A stretch of 64,000 bases of DNA from Ecytonucleospora hepatopenaei (GCA_026692725.1 JAPMUG010000010.1:15001-79000), one strand, 5' to 3'; shown: positions 1-12,215, counted from the first letter of the stretch. Numbers and translations are program-made. Notes: generated from the letters alone by a model not told the origin.

Positions 1-374
1 CACACACCACCCCTAACACCCACCAACACAACACAACTAACACACAACCAACAACACCACAAACACAACACTAACACACACACCTACAACTAACAACACA
101 CTAACTAACTAACACAACCTAAACTACACTAACACAAACAACACTAACTACACTAACTAACTAACAACTACTAACTAAACCTAAACTAACTACACTAACA
201 CTAACCTAACAACTAACCTAACTACTACAACTACAACTAACTAAACCTAACTAACTAAACTAACTAAACTAACTAAACTAACTAACTAACTAAACTAACT
301 AACTAAACTAACTAAACTAACTACACTAACTAACTAACTAAACTAACTAAACTAACTAACTAACTAACTAAACT

Positions 375-405
<31 letters not shown>

Positions 406-603
406 ACTAACTAACTAACTAAACTAACTAAACTAACTAAACTAACTAACTAAACTAACTAACTAAACTAACTAACTAACTAAACTAACTAAACTAACTA
501 ACTAAACTAACTAACTAAACTAACTAACTAACTAAACTAACTAACTAAACTAACTAACTAAACTAACTAAACTAACTAAACTAACTAACTAACTAAACTA
601 ACT

Positions 604-634
<31 letters not shown>

Positions 635-884
635 ACTAACTAACTAACTAAACTAACTAACTAACTAACTAAACTAACTAACTAAACTAACTAACTAACT
701 AACTAAACTAAACTAACTAACTAACTAACTAAACTAACTAACTAACTAACTAAACTAACTAAACTAACTAACTAACTAAACTAACTAACTAACTAAACTA
801 ACTAACTAACTAACTAAACTAACTAAACTAACTAACTAACTAAACTAACTAACTAAACTAACTAACTAAACTAACTAACTAACT

Positions 885-919
<35 letters not shown>

Positions 920-1513
920 ACTAACTAACTAAACTAACTAACTAACTAAACTAACTAACTAAACTAACTAACTAACTAACTAACTAAACTAACTAACTAA
1001 CTAAACTAACTAACTAACTAACTAAACTAAACTAACTAACTAAACTAACTAACTAACTAACTAAACTAACTAAACTAACTAACTAAACTAACTAAACTAA
1101 CTAACTAACTAAACTAACTAAACTAACTAACTAACTAAACTAACTAACTAACTAACTAAACTAACTAACTAACTAAACTAACTAAACTAACTAACTAAAC
1201 TAAACTAACTAACTAACTAACTAAACTAACTAACTAACTAACTAAACTAACTAACTAACTAAACTAACTAACTAACTAAACTAACTAACTAAACTAACTA
1301 ACTAACTAACTAAACTAACTAACTAAACTAACTAAACTAACTAACTAAACTAACTAAACTAACTAACTAAACTAACTAACTAACTAAACTAACTAACTAA
1401 CTAAACTAACTAACTAACTAACTAAACTAACTAACTAACTAACTAACTAAACTAACTAACTAACTAAACTAACTAAACTAACTAACTAAACTAACTAACT
1501 AAACTAACTAACT

Positions 1514-1544
<31 letters not shown>

Positions 1545-1625
1545 ACTAACTAACTAACTAAACTAAACTAACTAACTAACTAAACTAACTAAACTAACTA
1601 AACTAACTAACTAACTAAACTAACT

Positions 1626-1668
<43 letters not shown>

Positions 1669-1812
1669 ACTAACTAACTAACTAACTAAACTAACTAAAC
1701 TAAACTAACTAACTAACTAACTAAACTAACTAAACTAACTAACTAAACTAACTAACTAACTAAACTAACTAACTAACTAACTAAACTAACTAACTAAACT
1801 AACTAACTAACT

Positions 1813-1851
<39 letters not shown>

Positions 1852-1858
1852 ACTAACT

Positions 1859-1893
<35 letters not shown>

Positions 1894-2281
1894 ACTAACT
1901 AACTAACTAAACTAACTAACTAACTAACTAAACTAACTAACTACTAACTAACTAACTAACTAAACTAACTAACTAACTAACTAAACTAACTAAACTAACT
2001 AACTAAACTAACTAACTAACTAAACTAACCTAACTAACTAAACTAACTAAACTAACTAACTAACTAAACTAACTAACTAAACTAACTAACTAACTAAACT
2101 AACTAACTAAACTAACTAACTAAACTAACTAACTAACTAAACTAAACTAACTAACTAACTAAACTAAACTAACTAACTAACTAAACTAACTAACTAAACT
2201 AAACTAACTAACTAACTAAACTAACTAACTAACTAACTAAACTAACTAACTAACTAACTAAACTAACTAACTAAACTAACT

Positions 2282-2316
<35 letters not shown>

Positions 2317-2385
2317 ACTAACTAACTAACTAAACTAACTAAACTAACTAAACTAAACTAACTAACTAACTAAACTAACTAAACT

Positions 2386-2436
<51 letters not shown>

Positions 2437-2941
2437 ACTAACTAAACTAACTAACTAACTAAACTAACTAACTAAACTAACTAACTAAACTAACTAACTA
2501 ACTAACTAAACTAACTAACTAACTAACTAAACTAACTAAACTAACTAACTAACCTAACTAACTAAACTAACTAACTAAACTAACTAAACTAACTAAACTA
2601 ACTAAACTAACTAAACTAACTAACTAAACTAACTAACTAACCTAACTAACTAACTAACTAAACTAACTAACTAACTAACTAAACCTAAACTAACTAACTA
2701 ACTAACTAAACTAACTAAACTAACTAACTAACTAACTAAACTAACTAACTAAACTAACTAAACTAACTAACTAAACTAAACTAACTAACTAAACTACTAA
2801 CTAACTAACTAAACTAACTAACTAACTAACCTAACTAACTAAACTAACTAAACTAACTAAACTAACTAACTAAACTAACTAAACTAACTAACTAACTAAC
2901 TAACCTAACTAACTAACTAAACTAACTAAACTAACTAAACT

Positions 2942-2976
<35 letters not shown>

Positions 2977-3699
2977 ACTAACTAACCTAACTAAACTAAA
3001 CTAACCTAAACTAACTAAACCTAACCTTAACTACTAACTAAACTAACTAACTAACTAACTAAACTACTAAACTAACTAAACTAAACTAACTAAACTAACT
3101 AACCTACTACCTAAACTACTAACCTTAACTAACCTAAACTAAACTAACTAACTAACTAACTAAACTAACTAACTACTAAACTAACTAAACTAACTAACTA
3201 AACTAACTAACTAACTAACCTAAACTAACTAAACTAACTAACCTAACTAAACTAAACTAACTAACCTAAACTAAACTAAACTAACTAACTAAACTAACTA
3301 ACTAACTAAACTAACTAACTAACTAACTAAACTAACTAAACTAACTAACTAAACTAACTAACTAACTAACTAAACTAACTAACTAAACTAACTAACCTAA
3401 CTAAACTAACTAAACTAAACTAACTAACTAACTAACTAACTAAACTAAACTAACTAACTAAACTAAACTAACTAACTAACTAACTAAACTAACTAACTAA
3501 CTAACTAAACTACTAACTAACTAAACTAACTAACTACTAACCTAAACTAACTAAACTAACTAACTAACTAACTAAACTAACTAACTAACTAACTAAACTA
3601 ACTAACTAAACTAACTAAACTAACTAAACTAAACTAACTAACTAACTAAACTAACTAACTAACTAACTAAACTAACTAAACTAAACTAACTAACTAACT

Positions 3700-3730
<31 letters not shown>

Positions 3731-3856
3731 ACTAAACTAACTAACTACTAACTAAACTAACTAAACTAACTAACTAACTAACTAAACTAACTAACTAAAC
3801 TAACTAACTAACTAAACTAACTAACTAACTAACTAAACTAACTAACTAACTAAACT

Positions 3857-3887
<31 letters not shown>

Positions 3888-4541
3888 ACTAACTAACTAA
3901 CTAACTAAACTAACTAACTAACCTAACTAACTAACTAACTAAACTAACTAACTAACTAACTAAACTAACTAACTAACTAACTAAACTAACTAACTAACTA
4001 ACTAACTAACCTAAACTAACTAACTAACTAAACTAACTAAACTAAACTAACTAAACTAACTAACTAACTAACTAAACTAAACTAACTAACTAACTAACTA
4101 AACTAACTAACCTAAACTTAAACTAACCTAAACAACTAACCTAAACTAACTAAACTACCTAACTTAACTAAACTAACTAAACTAACTAAACTAACTAAAC
4201 TAACTAACCTAACTAACTAACCTAAACTAACTTAACTAACTAACTAAACTAAAACTAACTTAACTAACCTAAACTAAACTAAACTAACCTAAACTAACCT
4301 AAACTAACCTACTAACTAACTAAACCTAAACTAACTAAACTAACTTTTAAACACTAACTAAACAAACTAAACTAACCTACTAACTAAACTAAACTAACTA
4401 ACTATACTAACTAACTACTAACCTTAACCTAAACTACTAAACTTAACTAACTAACTAACTAACTAAACTAACTTAACTAAACTAACCTAAACTAACTAAA
4501 CTAACCTAAACTAACTACTAACTAAACTAAACTAAACCTAA
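1..4541. repeat. Telomeric repeat tract, mixed CTAA/CTAAA units
   Basis: The tract is an almost uninterrupted run of CTAA and CTAAA units (TTAG and TTTAG on the G-rich strand), with no fixed order of the two lengths and the C-rich strand reading inward from base 1, as at a left chromosome end. The first 250 bases are much more irregular (CACACC, CTAACAC), which may be poor read ends. From about 2990 and again from 4090 to 4541, CCTAA and CTTAA variants become common, as expected for older proximal telomere DNA. No gene is present. Confidence 0.9.
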
Positions 4542-4542
4542 C

Positions 4543-4956
4543 CTAGGTAAGATATCTAGTCAATAGCTTACCGTAGGTAAGATATCTAGTCAATAGCTTA
4601 CCGTAGGTAAGATATCTAGTCAATAGCTTACCGTAGGTAAGATATCTAGTCAATAGCTTACCGTAGGTAAGATATCTAGTCAATAGCTTACCGTAGGTAA
4701 GATATCTAGTCAATAGCTTACCGTAGGTAAGATATCTAGTCAATAGCTTACCGTAGGTAAGATATCTAGTCAATAGCTTACCGTAGGTAAGATATCTAGT
4801 CAATAGCTTACCGTAGGTAAGATATCTAGTCAATAGCTTACCGTAGGTAAGATATCTAGTCAATAGCTTACCGTAGGTAAGATATCTAGTCAATAGCTTA
4901 CCGTAGGTAAGATATCTAGTCAATAGCTTACCGTAGGTAAGATATCTAGTCAATAG
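4543..4956. repeat. 30-bp subtelomeric satellite, about 14 copies
   Basis: A 30-base unit (TAGGTAAGATATCTAGTC followed by AATAGCTTACCG) is repeated about 13.8 times with no visible difference between copies. It abuts the telomere tract directly. Each unit carries an inverted repeat, GGTAAG...CTTACC, around a GATATC/CTAG core. Because 30 is divisible by three the array is open in a reading frame (ten-residue peptide repeat), but nothing supports translation. Confidence 0.95.
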
Positions 4957-7550
4957 CGCTCCAAAACTTTAACTTCGTTACACTCCGTCAAGTTTTCTCG
5001 CGCTACTAATCATAATCTAATTTTAGTTTTCACGTATTTTCTTTCCTTTGTTTTTACTTTTACTACTCATAAAATAGTATTATAATGTTTTTTTATGTAC
5101 TAATAAATTTAATTAAACTTTTTGTAACTTTTTCTACTATTATTTCTATTATTATTATTAATTTATTATTATTAATTTATTATTAGGTTTATAAACTTAT
5201 TAATAGTTTTATTTTTTATATGTAAATATACTAAAGTAGTTTAGTTTAATTTTTTTTATTTTCTAGTTTATATTTTTTTATTTAATACTCTCATTGTTTT
5301 TCTCTTAATTTTATTACCTTTTAAAATATTCCTATTTTTTTATAAATTTTATAATATTTCCTAATAAATGTATATATTTATATAATTTATTTATTAAAAA
5401 CATGTAAATAGTTTATAAAGTATCTTTTTTAAATTATTTTTACTATTTAAATACACATATACTTTATCATTCATACCTTTAATTATATTTTATTAGAATA
5501 TTTCTTTATTTTTTTCTAAATTTCCTAAAATAATAATTTATTTAATAGTATATACTTAACTAATACATTTTATATACTTATAATTTATTTACTATTGTTT
5601 GCATTAAGTTTTACATTCTTATTAATACATTTAAATTATATTTTTACTATTATTCTTTTTTTATTTAAAATTACTATAAGGGTTAAAAAATAATTATTAG
5701 TAATTTTATTAACAATATTTAAACTAACGGGTATACTCACAAATACAAAAAATTGAAAAATACACCTACCTAAAACTATTCAATTTTCAATATCATTGCA
5801 TTCTATATATACTTTTATTTCATCTTTTTTTTTCCTTTATTACCTACGTGTTTTTTATATCTATTTATTTTATTTTTCAAATTATTTTAACATAAAATAT
5901 CTTAAAACTACTAATATATAATATACACTAATAATTTTATTTATTATACAATTTATTTATAAAACATATACAAAGGTTTTTAGTAGTTAATATATAGTCG
6001 TGTATTACAAAATATTTTATAAAAGTAACAGTAGTAATACTATTTTAAATTTGTTATTATTGTTAGCTACTAACTAATTATATATATTCATATAATTGTT
6101 TGATAAAATTATTGATTATACCAGTGACATTAAATAGTTCTTCCTATATATATATTCTATCAAACACTTATGTGCTCTCTACCTTAAAAATACTATTCTG
6201 TACTCCTATGGTTACTGTTAAACTATCAATGCATAAATCACTCAATGTCTTTATCTTGTATATTAGTAATTAATTTTATGTTTTTTAATCTCTTCTCGAT
6301 TATTTTGTTTTGCATATCTTTAAAGTGTAATTTGAAATGTTTAACATTATTATCTTAAAATGCATTTTTCAAAAAATTCAAATTCATTAATACATTTTTA
6401 ATTACTTCATAATTTGTCTCTTTTTCTACTACATTTATTATTTATTATCTGTATATAAATAAAATAAATGTAAACAACGCAAGTGAAAATTCAAAAAAAG
6501 CTGTTACTAAATTTAAAACATCATCCTTATTTAAATTTAATGCATTATGTTTTTTAGTAAGTAATTTTTCAAATTTTTCTTTTGGATACTTTTAAAACAA
6601 ATAACTACATTCCATGGTTTAATTTATAAAAACATCTTCGTTTAGTAGTAATTTAGTAGTTTATGAATTGTCATTTCTGTTTTATCAAATAATATTTTTT
6701 CTATTTTTCCACTATTACTTAAACTATTATTAGAATTGTTTTTTATGTTATACCATTTTATTGTAAGTCTAAAATTAAACTGTCCGTCCATAAGATCTTT
6801 ATCTTTATTTCATTATTATCCCTTGCTTTATCAAGTTCTTCCCATAAATCTACTGTTATGTCTATGCATTGTTATGCTCATATTTCTTTTGTTTGGAAAA
6901 CTAAAAGTTAGGGGTATAAATATACAACATTTTAAAAACAAACTAAAGGTTTTTCCTATAAAAATAATTAATGATATATACTAAACAAACATAAATAATG
7001 ATTTTGTTACTAATTACAATTTAATCAATAACTAGTCCAAATGTCAAAAAGCTTTTCAACATGTATGTAATCTTTAAGAAATATTGAAAAATAAGAATTA
7101 TTAACTTAAAATTTTAAACATTTTAAAAATGATTTTATATGTGCAATACTTGATATATATACATATCTTTTATTAAATATTTAATCACTCAAAAATCTAA
7201 CATAAAAAGAAGTTTTACTTTTTAATTTAAAAAGATTAACTAAAAGATCGTTTTTCAAAATTATATAAAAAATAAAATTTCAAATAATGTCAGAGTAGTA
7301 TCTTTTGACATACTAAGATTACCTCTTTTAAGGTACTAAACTAAAAATAAAATTCTAACTTTTTTGTAATTTTAATTAAAACTTATTCTTTGTAATCATA
7401 ATTTAAAATATAAATAAAATTCAAAATCTATTAAAAGCTTAAAAGCTTAATTTTCTTAAAAAATATTTTTTAATTAAAAATAAATACAATCAATCTTTAA
7501 AAATAAATATTTAATCTAAAATAAAAATTTTTTGAAAAATACACCCTTAA
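4957..7550. other. AT-rich subtelomeric DNA without recognisable genes
   Basis: After a short more GC-rich stretch at 4957-5010, this is long T-rich DNA. The only open frame above 80 codons (6736-6984) is Leu/Phe/Ile-rich and lacks any family signature, so I do not call it a gene. I see no transposon ends, RNA gene or strong repeat here. Confidence 0.6.
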
Positions 7551-7561
7551 AAATTTCTATA

Positions 7562-7921
7562 TGTAAAATTTCTATATGTAAAATTTCGATATGTAAAAAA
7601 CGTGATGTAAAAAACGTGATGTAAAAAACGTGATGTAAATTTCGTAATGTAAATTTCGTAATGTAAATTTCGTAATGTAAATTTCGTAATGTAAATTTCG
7701 TAATGTAAATTTCGTAATGTAAAAAACGTGATGTAAATTTCGTAATGTAAAAAACGTGATGTAAAAAACGTGATGTAAAAAACGTGATGTAAAAAACGTG
7801 ATGTAAAAAACGTGATGTAAAAAACGTGATGTAAAAAACGTGATGTAAAAAACGTGATGTAAATTTCGTGATGTAAAATTCGTTATGTAAATTTCGTTAT
7901 GTAAAAAACGTGATGTAAAAT
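7562..7921. repeat. 14-bp minisatellite with two unit types
   Basis: Two 14-base variants share the start TGTAAA: type A is TGTAAAAAACGTGA and type B is TGTAAATTTCGTAA. From about 7590 the order is three A, six B, one A, one B, eight A, then mixed end variants. The blocks suggest spread of whole units by unequal exchange. The array ends at the AACCCCAAACC just before a gypsy fragment. Confidence 0.9.
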
Positions 7922-8007
7922 GATAACCCCAAACCATTTTACACTATTTGGTTGAGAGATAACCAAGTAGGTTTTTTTGAAACTAACCACGTTGGGGTCA
8001 AAATTTT

Positions 8008-8538
8008 TTATAGATCAATAATTTTTTCTTTTTCATTACCTAATCTATATTGATTAATAAATATTGGTTTAGCATCACCAGTATAAATTTTATGAACAAT
8101 TTCATTTTCAGTTTTTTTATCAACAATTGAAACATTAAATTTTAAATCATTTTTAAAATTTTCTCTTTTTAACATACCCTTATCAGGATTTTTATTAACA
8201 ATAACAGACTTACAATTTGCATCAATAAGCAAATTATTAGTTTTTATAAAATCATAGCCAAGAATGGCATCAACACAAAGACCTTTAACAACAAAAAGAT
8301 CAACAACATAGTCCACACCATGGACATTAACAACAACATTTTTCAACATACCTTTAACATTTAAAGGTAAACTAGAGGCACTTTTAAGCACCAAATTAGT
8401 TTTAAACAAATTTTGATCAAGAACAAGATCAAAGTTAATCAAATTATAATGACAACCAGTGTCAATAAGAACATCACAACGACAAATATTTAAAAAAGAA
8501 CAAGACAGGAGGGGAGAGTGTTTAGAAAATGAAAACAA
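8008..8538 (-). pseudogene. Retropepsin (protease) region of the gypsy pol
   Basis: The peptide has the aspartic-protease active-site triad DTG at residues 26-28 (VLIDTGCHYNLI) and the second conserved segment AILGYDF at 91-97, as in retropepsins that cut Gag-Pol precursors. Upstream the same frame is open through the zinc knuckle, so the annotated ATG is only an internal Met and the real product was a Gag-Pro fusion. Near its end, KPIFINQYRL matches the usual linker into reverse transcriptase, and the sequence stops there. It is a truncated copy, not a functional protease gene. Confidence 0.85.
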
Positions 8539-8627
8539 ATATTCAACCTTTTTATTTAAAGCATCCTCCTCTTGGTTTGCTACGTTAACATTATTAAAAT
8601 TATTTTTTCTCTTTTTAAAATCTTCTT

Positions 8628-9272
8628 TTAATTTAAAACAAAAATTAGCAGTATGACCATTCTTTCCACAAAATAAACAAAATCTTTTCTCCTTAGGAAT
8701 ATCTTTAATATTATTAACAGTATTGACGCAAGAATCAACAGAAGCTCCATATCTAATTTTAACATTAGAAAGATTGTTATAAATGAATTCATAGTCAACT
8801 CCCCTCCCGAAGACAAAAGTTTCTCACTCAAAGACTCCGGAAGAATCCTAAGAACAGACGCAATCATAACATCTTCTGGTAAATTTCCAGATAAACCAAC
8901 ACTCTTCACTAAATCTAAAAGACATAAATAATCAGTAAAATCATCTAGTTTTATTTCATTCAACCTATTAATTGCACTTAAAACTTTGTTTTTTCGACAC
9001 CAACGTTCTTTAAATTTATAAGCCAATTCTTCATAAACAACAGAGTCATCTAGACTTTGCAACCAAACCGCTGCGTCTCCCTCAAGACTCATTTTAAAAA
9101 ACAAAACAGCATTTTCACTACTCAATCCAACCACTTTAATATACGAATTCATACTATTAATAAAATTTTCTGGATCTGTTTGTTTAGAGTTACTAAACTT
9201 ACCAGGTGTAATTCGATTTAGCAACATCGCCATATTATTGGAATGATTAGAATATGAATCAAAGTTAGTCAT
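8628..9272 (-). pseudogene. Gag of a Ty3/gypsy element, frameshifted
   Basis: The frame starts MTNFDSYSNHSNNMA and has the helical, Leu-rich pattern of gypsy capsid, including LNEIKLDDFTDYLCLLDLV and a following ILPESLSEKL. After about residue 165 the frame drifts into Ile/Leu-rich nonsense, because a frameshift near 8720-8760 moves the true reading into another frame. In that frame 8650-8690 encodes a zinc knuckle, CLFCGKNGHTANFC (C-X2-C-X4-H-X4-C), the nucleocapsid part of Gag. Capsid and knuckle would assemble and package element RNA in an intact copy. The frameshift and the missing pol make this copy dead. Confidence 0.8.
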
Positions 9273-9439
9273 TTATTAAATAAAATAATGTGGGTAAAAT
9301 TTTGTAAAAATAAATAATATATTTTGAAAACCCAACAGTAAGAATTCATAAGATTCATATTAAAATATTGTTTGTTAAAACTCATTTATTAAAACAAAAA
9401 GTAGGGTTAAAATAAACTAACAAAAAATACTGATTTTAA

Positions 9440-10470
9440 AGAAATGGTATTTCAATTAATTGGACAAAAGGTATCTGAAACTACCGTTAGAAAACAAATC
9501 AAAATTTTATATGAATTTGAACAAAAAAATTATTAAATTAAATAAAAAATCAATCCTTTTACATTATTTTTGACAAAAGTCCTATTAAAAACATAAAATT
9601 TTGGAATGTTTTAATAGGATTTGTCAAAAATCCTGGAAAGGAGTATTTACTAGGATGTTTTAGTACCGATAAAACATCAGACAGTAAACTTTTAGAGGCA
9701 ACTATTAATGAATTGTTTTTAAAATATGATTTAAAATATAAAAACCTGAAACTAACTAATCAGTGATGCAGTCAGGTACAACATTTTATTTTATGAAGAA
9801 TTACGTAAAAAACAACCTCATGTAATGCACTTTACTTGCATCAGTCACCTTTTACACAATTGTGTGACGTTTTTATAAAAAAATTCAAAAAGGTAAATTT
9901 ACTAATAAAAAAAATCAATACTCTCATAGGTTATAATAAAAGTCTCCATAGTCTGTTAAAACAACTTGGATCTTTTAAAAAACCTTGTGAAACACGATGG
10001 GGTACAACAATTGATTTTTTGATTTTTTTAAAAAATAATTTTGATCAAGTGTGCAAAATTTTAACTAATTTTAAAAACGATAGTTCTGAAACATACAAAA
10101 ATTGTATGAATTTGATTAATAATAAAACCGTTTATATGAATATTTTATATATCGTCAAAAACTATGGTTTTTTTGCAAAATTTATTGTTGAAAGTGAAAA
10201 AAGCAATTTTTCAATTTTAGATAGTATTGAAATGATTAAAAAAATCAGGTTTGATCATGATAAAATTAATTTAAGTAAGTATTTGGAAAAAAGAATTAGG
10301 AAACATTTTTTAAATAATTACTTTTATAATAAAAAAATGATAACTGAAAATCAAAACAAAGTTTTGTTATTGCCTAGTTCAGGTTCTGAGGTAGAAAGAT
10401 CATTTATCATGCTTAAAGACAAAAGAAATTTTAAAAAGGAAAATATCGAAATGTTTTTCTTCATTAAGTA
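9440..10470 (+). pseudogene. hAT-family transposase, frameshifted
   Basis: Three adjoining frames give hAT hallmarks in order: VSETTVRKQIKILYE (9450-9530), a mid region ending PHVMHFTCISHLLHN (about 9820-9860, the conserved C-x-x-H segment), KKPCETRWGT (about 9978-10007) and the C-terminal dimerisation segment LLPSSGSEVERSF (10371-10410). Frame changes occur near 9765 (stop) and 9855. An intact enzyme would catalyse cut-and-paste DNA transposition. The last 28 codons of the open frame (10471-10552) are not hAT sequence: they are read from the left end of the inserted Tc1. The start codon is not visible. Confidence 0.75.
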
Positions 10471-10633
10471 CAGTGGGCAGCAAAAATTTGTAGATTTTTA
10501 TAACTCTCTCATAAAAACATTACAAGCTTGTTTACTTGTATATAACCCATAAACTTCTATTTAAAAAAATATATATACTTGTCTTTTACCTTCATATTTG
10601 CTACTTTGAAACATAGGGGTTATATTTATAAAT

Positions 10634-10874
10634 GGGTGGATATTTCTCGACCCTCAAAAAAATCTCAAAGCCCTCAAAAAAATTTGTTCACCAACAAAGT
10701 CTGTTCGACGCCCAGTAAATTATTTTCTTGACCCTCAAATTATGTATCTCGACCCTCAAATTAGAAGCTTTACTTTCAATTAACCAAGGTAAATATTTGG
10801 TTTAAATGAGTTAATGGTTTAGAGGTTTTTTTGAGGGCTTTGAGATTTTTTTGAGGGTGTAGCTGTATTTATCC
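10634..10874. mobile_element. MITE-like inverted-repeat insertion in the Tc1-A left arm
   Basis: A perfect nine-base duplication TTTATAAAT flanks the block (10625-10633 and 10875-10883). Its two arms are inverted copies of CCCTCAAAAAAATCTCAAAG (about 10652-10684 and 10827-10858), preceded by diverged outer ends. The centre repeats GACCCTCAAATTA twice. It has no coding capacity. A nine-base duplication fits Mutator-like elements, but the family is uncertain. Confidence 0.7.
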
Positions 10875-10948
10875 TTTATAAATTTTATAAAAATAAAAAC
10901 GCAAAAGTTTGTAGAATTTGTTAAAAATCAATAAAATATTAATTAAAC

Positions 10949-10958
10949 TTTTCCCTCG
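10949..10958 (+). promoter_or_regulatory. Putative promoter box of Tc1-A transposase
   Basis: TTTTCCCTCG lies with its CCC 42 bases before the transposase ATG. The same box at nearly the same distance is present in Tc1-B and Tc1-D. Confidence 0.5.
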
Positions 10959-10994
10959 CATTTATTTTTAAGAAAAATTGTTGTTTATAACCAT

Positions 10995-11985
10995 ATGGGA
11001 TCTAAGAAACAGCTTACATTAGAAGAAAAAAGAATTATTTTTAATAGTAAAAATAAATTAAAAATTAAGGATGTTATGGACATAACTGGTAGAAGTAAGT
11101 CTACTATATATAAAATATGGGCTCTTGATGAAATAAATGACACTAAAACTCGCCCTGGACGTCCAAGAATTATTAAAAAAAGAACTATTAAAAAAGTGAT
11201 CAAAAAATCTTATGAAAAAGGTGCTACTGCAAGAACAATAATTGGTGATCTTGGCTTATCTGTGTCAAAAGACACGATAAGAAGGATTTTAAAAAGAGAC
11301 GGGCGCAAAGGCTGGGGAAAACGCAAGCGCTCGCCTGCTTTAACTCCTGAAAAATGCGCTAAAAGGAAAACGTGGGCAAAAGATCACATTTTTTTTCATG
11401 AAAAATGGAATAATGTTATATTTTCCGATGAAAAGAAATTTAATTTGGACGGACCTGACGGCATGCAATACTATTGGCATGACCTTGATTCCGAAAAAGA
11501 GTGGTACAATAGTAGACAATGCCGTGGCGGAGGCGTTATGGTCTGGGGAGCTTTTTGTGCAGATGGAACTGTGCATTTAGAATTTATTCAGGGAAATTTA
11601 ACATCAGGTAAATACAAAAAACTGATGAAAAAAGTGATTTTACCAATAATTAAAAAGTCAGATAAAAATTTAATTTATCAACAAGATAACGCTTCCGTGC
11701 ATGTAGGTGGTGAAATGAGCGGATTTTTTGAAGAAAAGGGCATTTCACTTTTAGATTGGCCTGCATGCTCTCCAGACCTAAACCCAATAGAGAATTTATG
11801 GGGTTGGATGGTTAGAAGGATCTATTTAGGGGGGGCGAAATTATAAAAATTTGATCAGTTTAAAAAATGCAATTTTAGAGGCTTGGAATAGCATACCTCA
11901 AATTTTAATAAATAATTTAATTAATTCAATGACAAATAGGTGTTTGGAAGTCATTGGAAATAATGGAGAGAAGATTAAATATTAA
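10995..11985 (+). pseudogene. Tc1-like DD34E transposase, one late frameshift
   Basis: An N-terminal paired-like helix-turn-helix (LTLEEKRIIFNSKNK..., GRSKSTIYKIW) and GRPR hook precede a DDE domain with NVIFSDEKKFNLDG, LIYQQDNASVH and SPDLNPIENLW. There are 34 residues between the second Asp and the Glu, the DD34E of Tc1 proper. The frame is intact for 283 codons, then breaks in a run of six G (11830-11835). The other frame continues with the expected C terminus to TAA at 11985. One indel therefore separates it from an intact gene of about 330 codons, so it is a young copy. It would bind the repeats and excise and insert the element at TA sites. Confidence 0.9.
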
Positions 11986-12215
11986 ATTCTACAAACTTTT
12001 GCGTTTTTATTTTATTTTGTTTTTTCAAAAGTATTAAATTGTTGATATGTTATAAATAAATTAAGTATAAAAAAGGGTCAAAATTTAATAAATAAACTAT
12101 TTTTTAAATTATTATATTGTTTTAAAATCAATTTTTTACGTTATAGATAAAATTTTTTAGTTTACAAATTTTTGCACCCCACTGTACAATAAATTTCGAA
12201 AAAAATAATTTTTTA

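Larger units (their letters stand above)
8008..9335 (-). mobile_element. Ty3/gypsy retrotransposon fragment, leader-gag-protease
   Basis: Reading on the minus strand, an AT-rich leader (9273-9335, upstream edge GTTGGGTTTTC) is followed by Gag, a CCHC zinc knuckle and a retropepsin. The element stops at 8008, just after the linker into reverse transcriptase; RT, RNase H and integrase are absent. A second copy of the leader and first Gag codons lies at 58727-58825 in the opposite orientation. Confidence 0.85.
10471..12184 (+). mobile_element. Tc1/mariner element A (1.7 kb) inserted in hAT 1
   Basis: The ends are CAGTGGGCAGCAAAAATTTGTA on the left and its near-complement ending GCACCCCACTG on the right, flanked by TA on both sides (10469-10470 and 12185-12186). 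Inner repeats, AAACGCAAAAGTTTGTAGAATT near 10898 and its inverse near 11988, make an IR/DR-like double repeat at each end. The left arm is longer than the right by about 240 bases, which is accounted for by a small inverted-repeat insertion at 10634-10874. Confidence 0.85.
9430..12215 (+). mobile_element. hAT element 1, split by a Tc1 insertion
   Basis: hAT transposase coding is seen from about 9440 to 10470 and its last codons resume at 12185, directly after the Tc1 element at 10471-12184. Joining the two flanks at the TA target gives ...FFFIKY followed by NKFRKK and a stop. Terminal inverted repeats of the hAT could not be defined. Total size excluding the insert is at least about 1.1 kb, so this is a partial or decayed copy. 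Confidence 0.7.

Noticed and set aside
4543..4953. 136-codon frame with a ten-residue repeat (TRYLTYGKLL)
   Set aside because: It is a by-product of a 30-base satellite whose unit is divisible by three; no start signal, no flanking coding sequence.
6736..6984. 82-codon plus-strand frame in AT-rich DNA
   Set aside because: Composition is that of chance T-rich DNA, no start signal or domain.
7562..7921. CRISPR-like array
   Set aside because: The 14-base units are contiguous with no unique spacers, and the organism is a eukaryote.
7572..7937. 121-codon frame across the 14-bp minisatellite
   Set aside because: Periodic translation of a DNA repeat, open only because its units lack stops.
10471..10552. 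C-terminal tail of the 238-codon hAT open frame
   Set aside because: It is read from the left end of the inserted Tc1 element; the true hAT end resumes at 12185.
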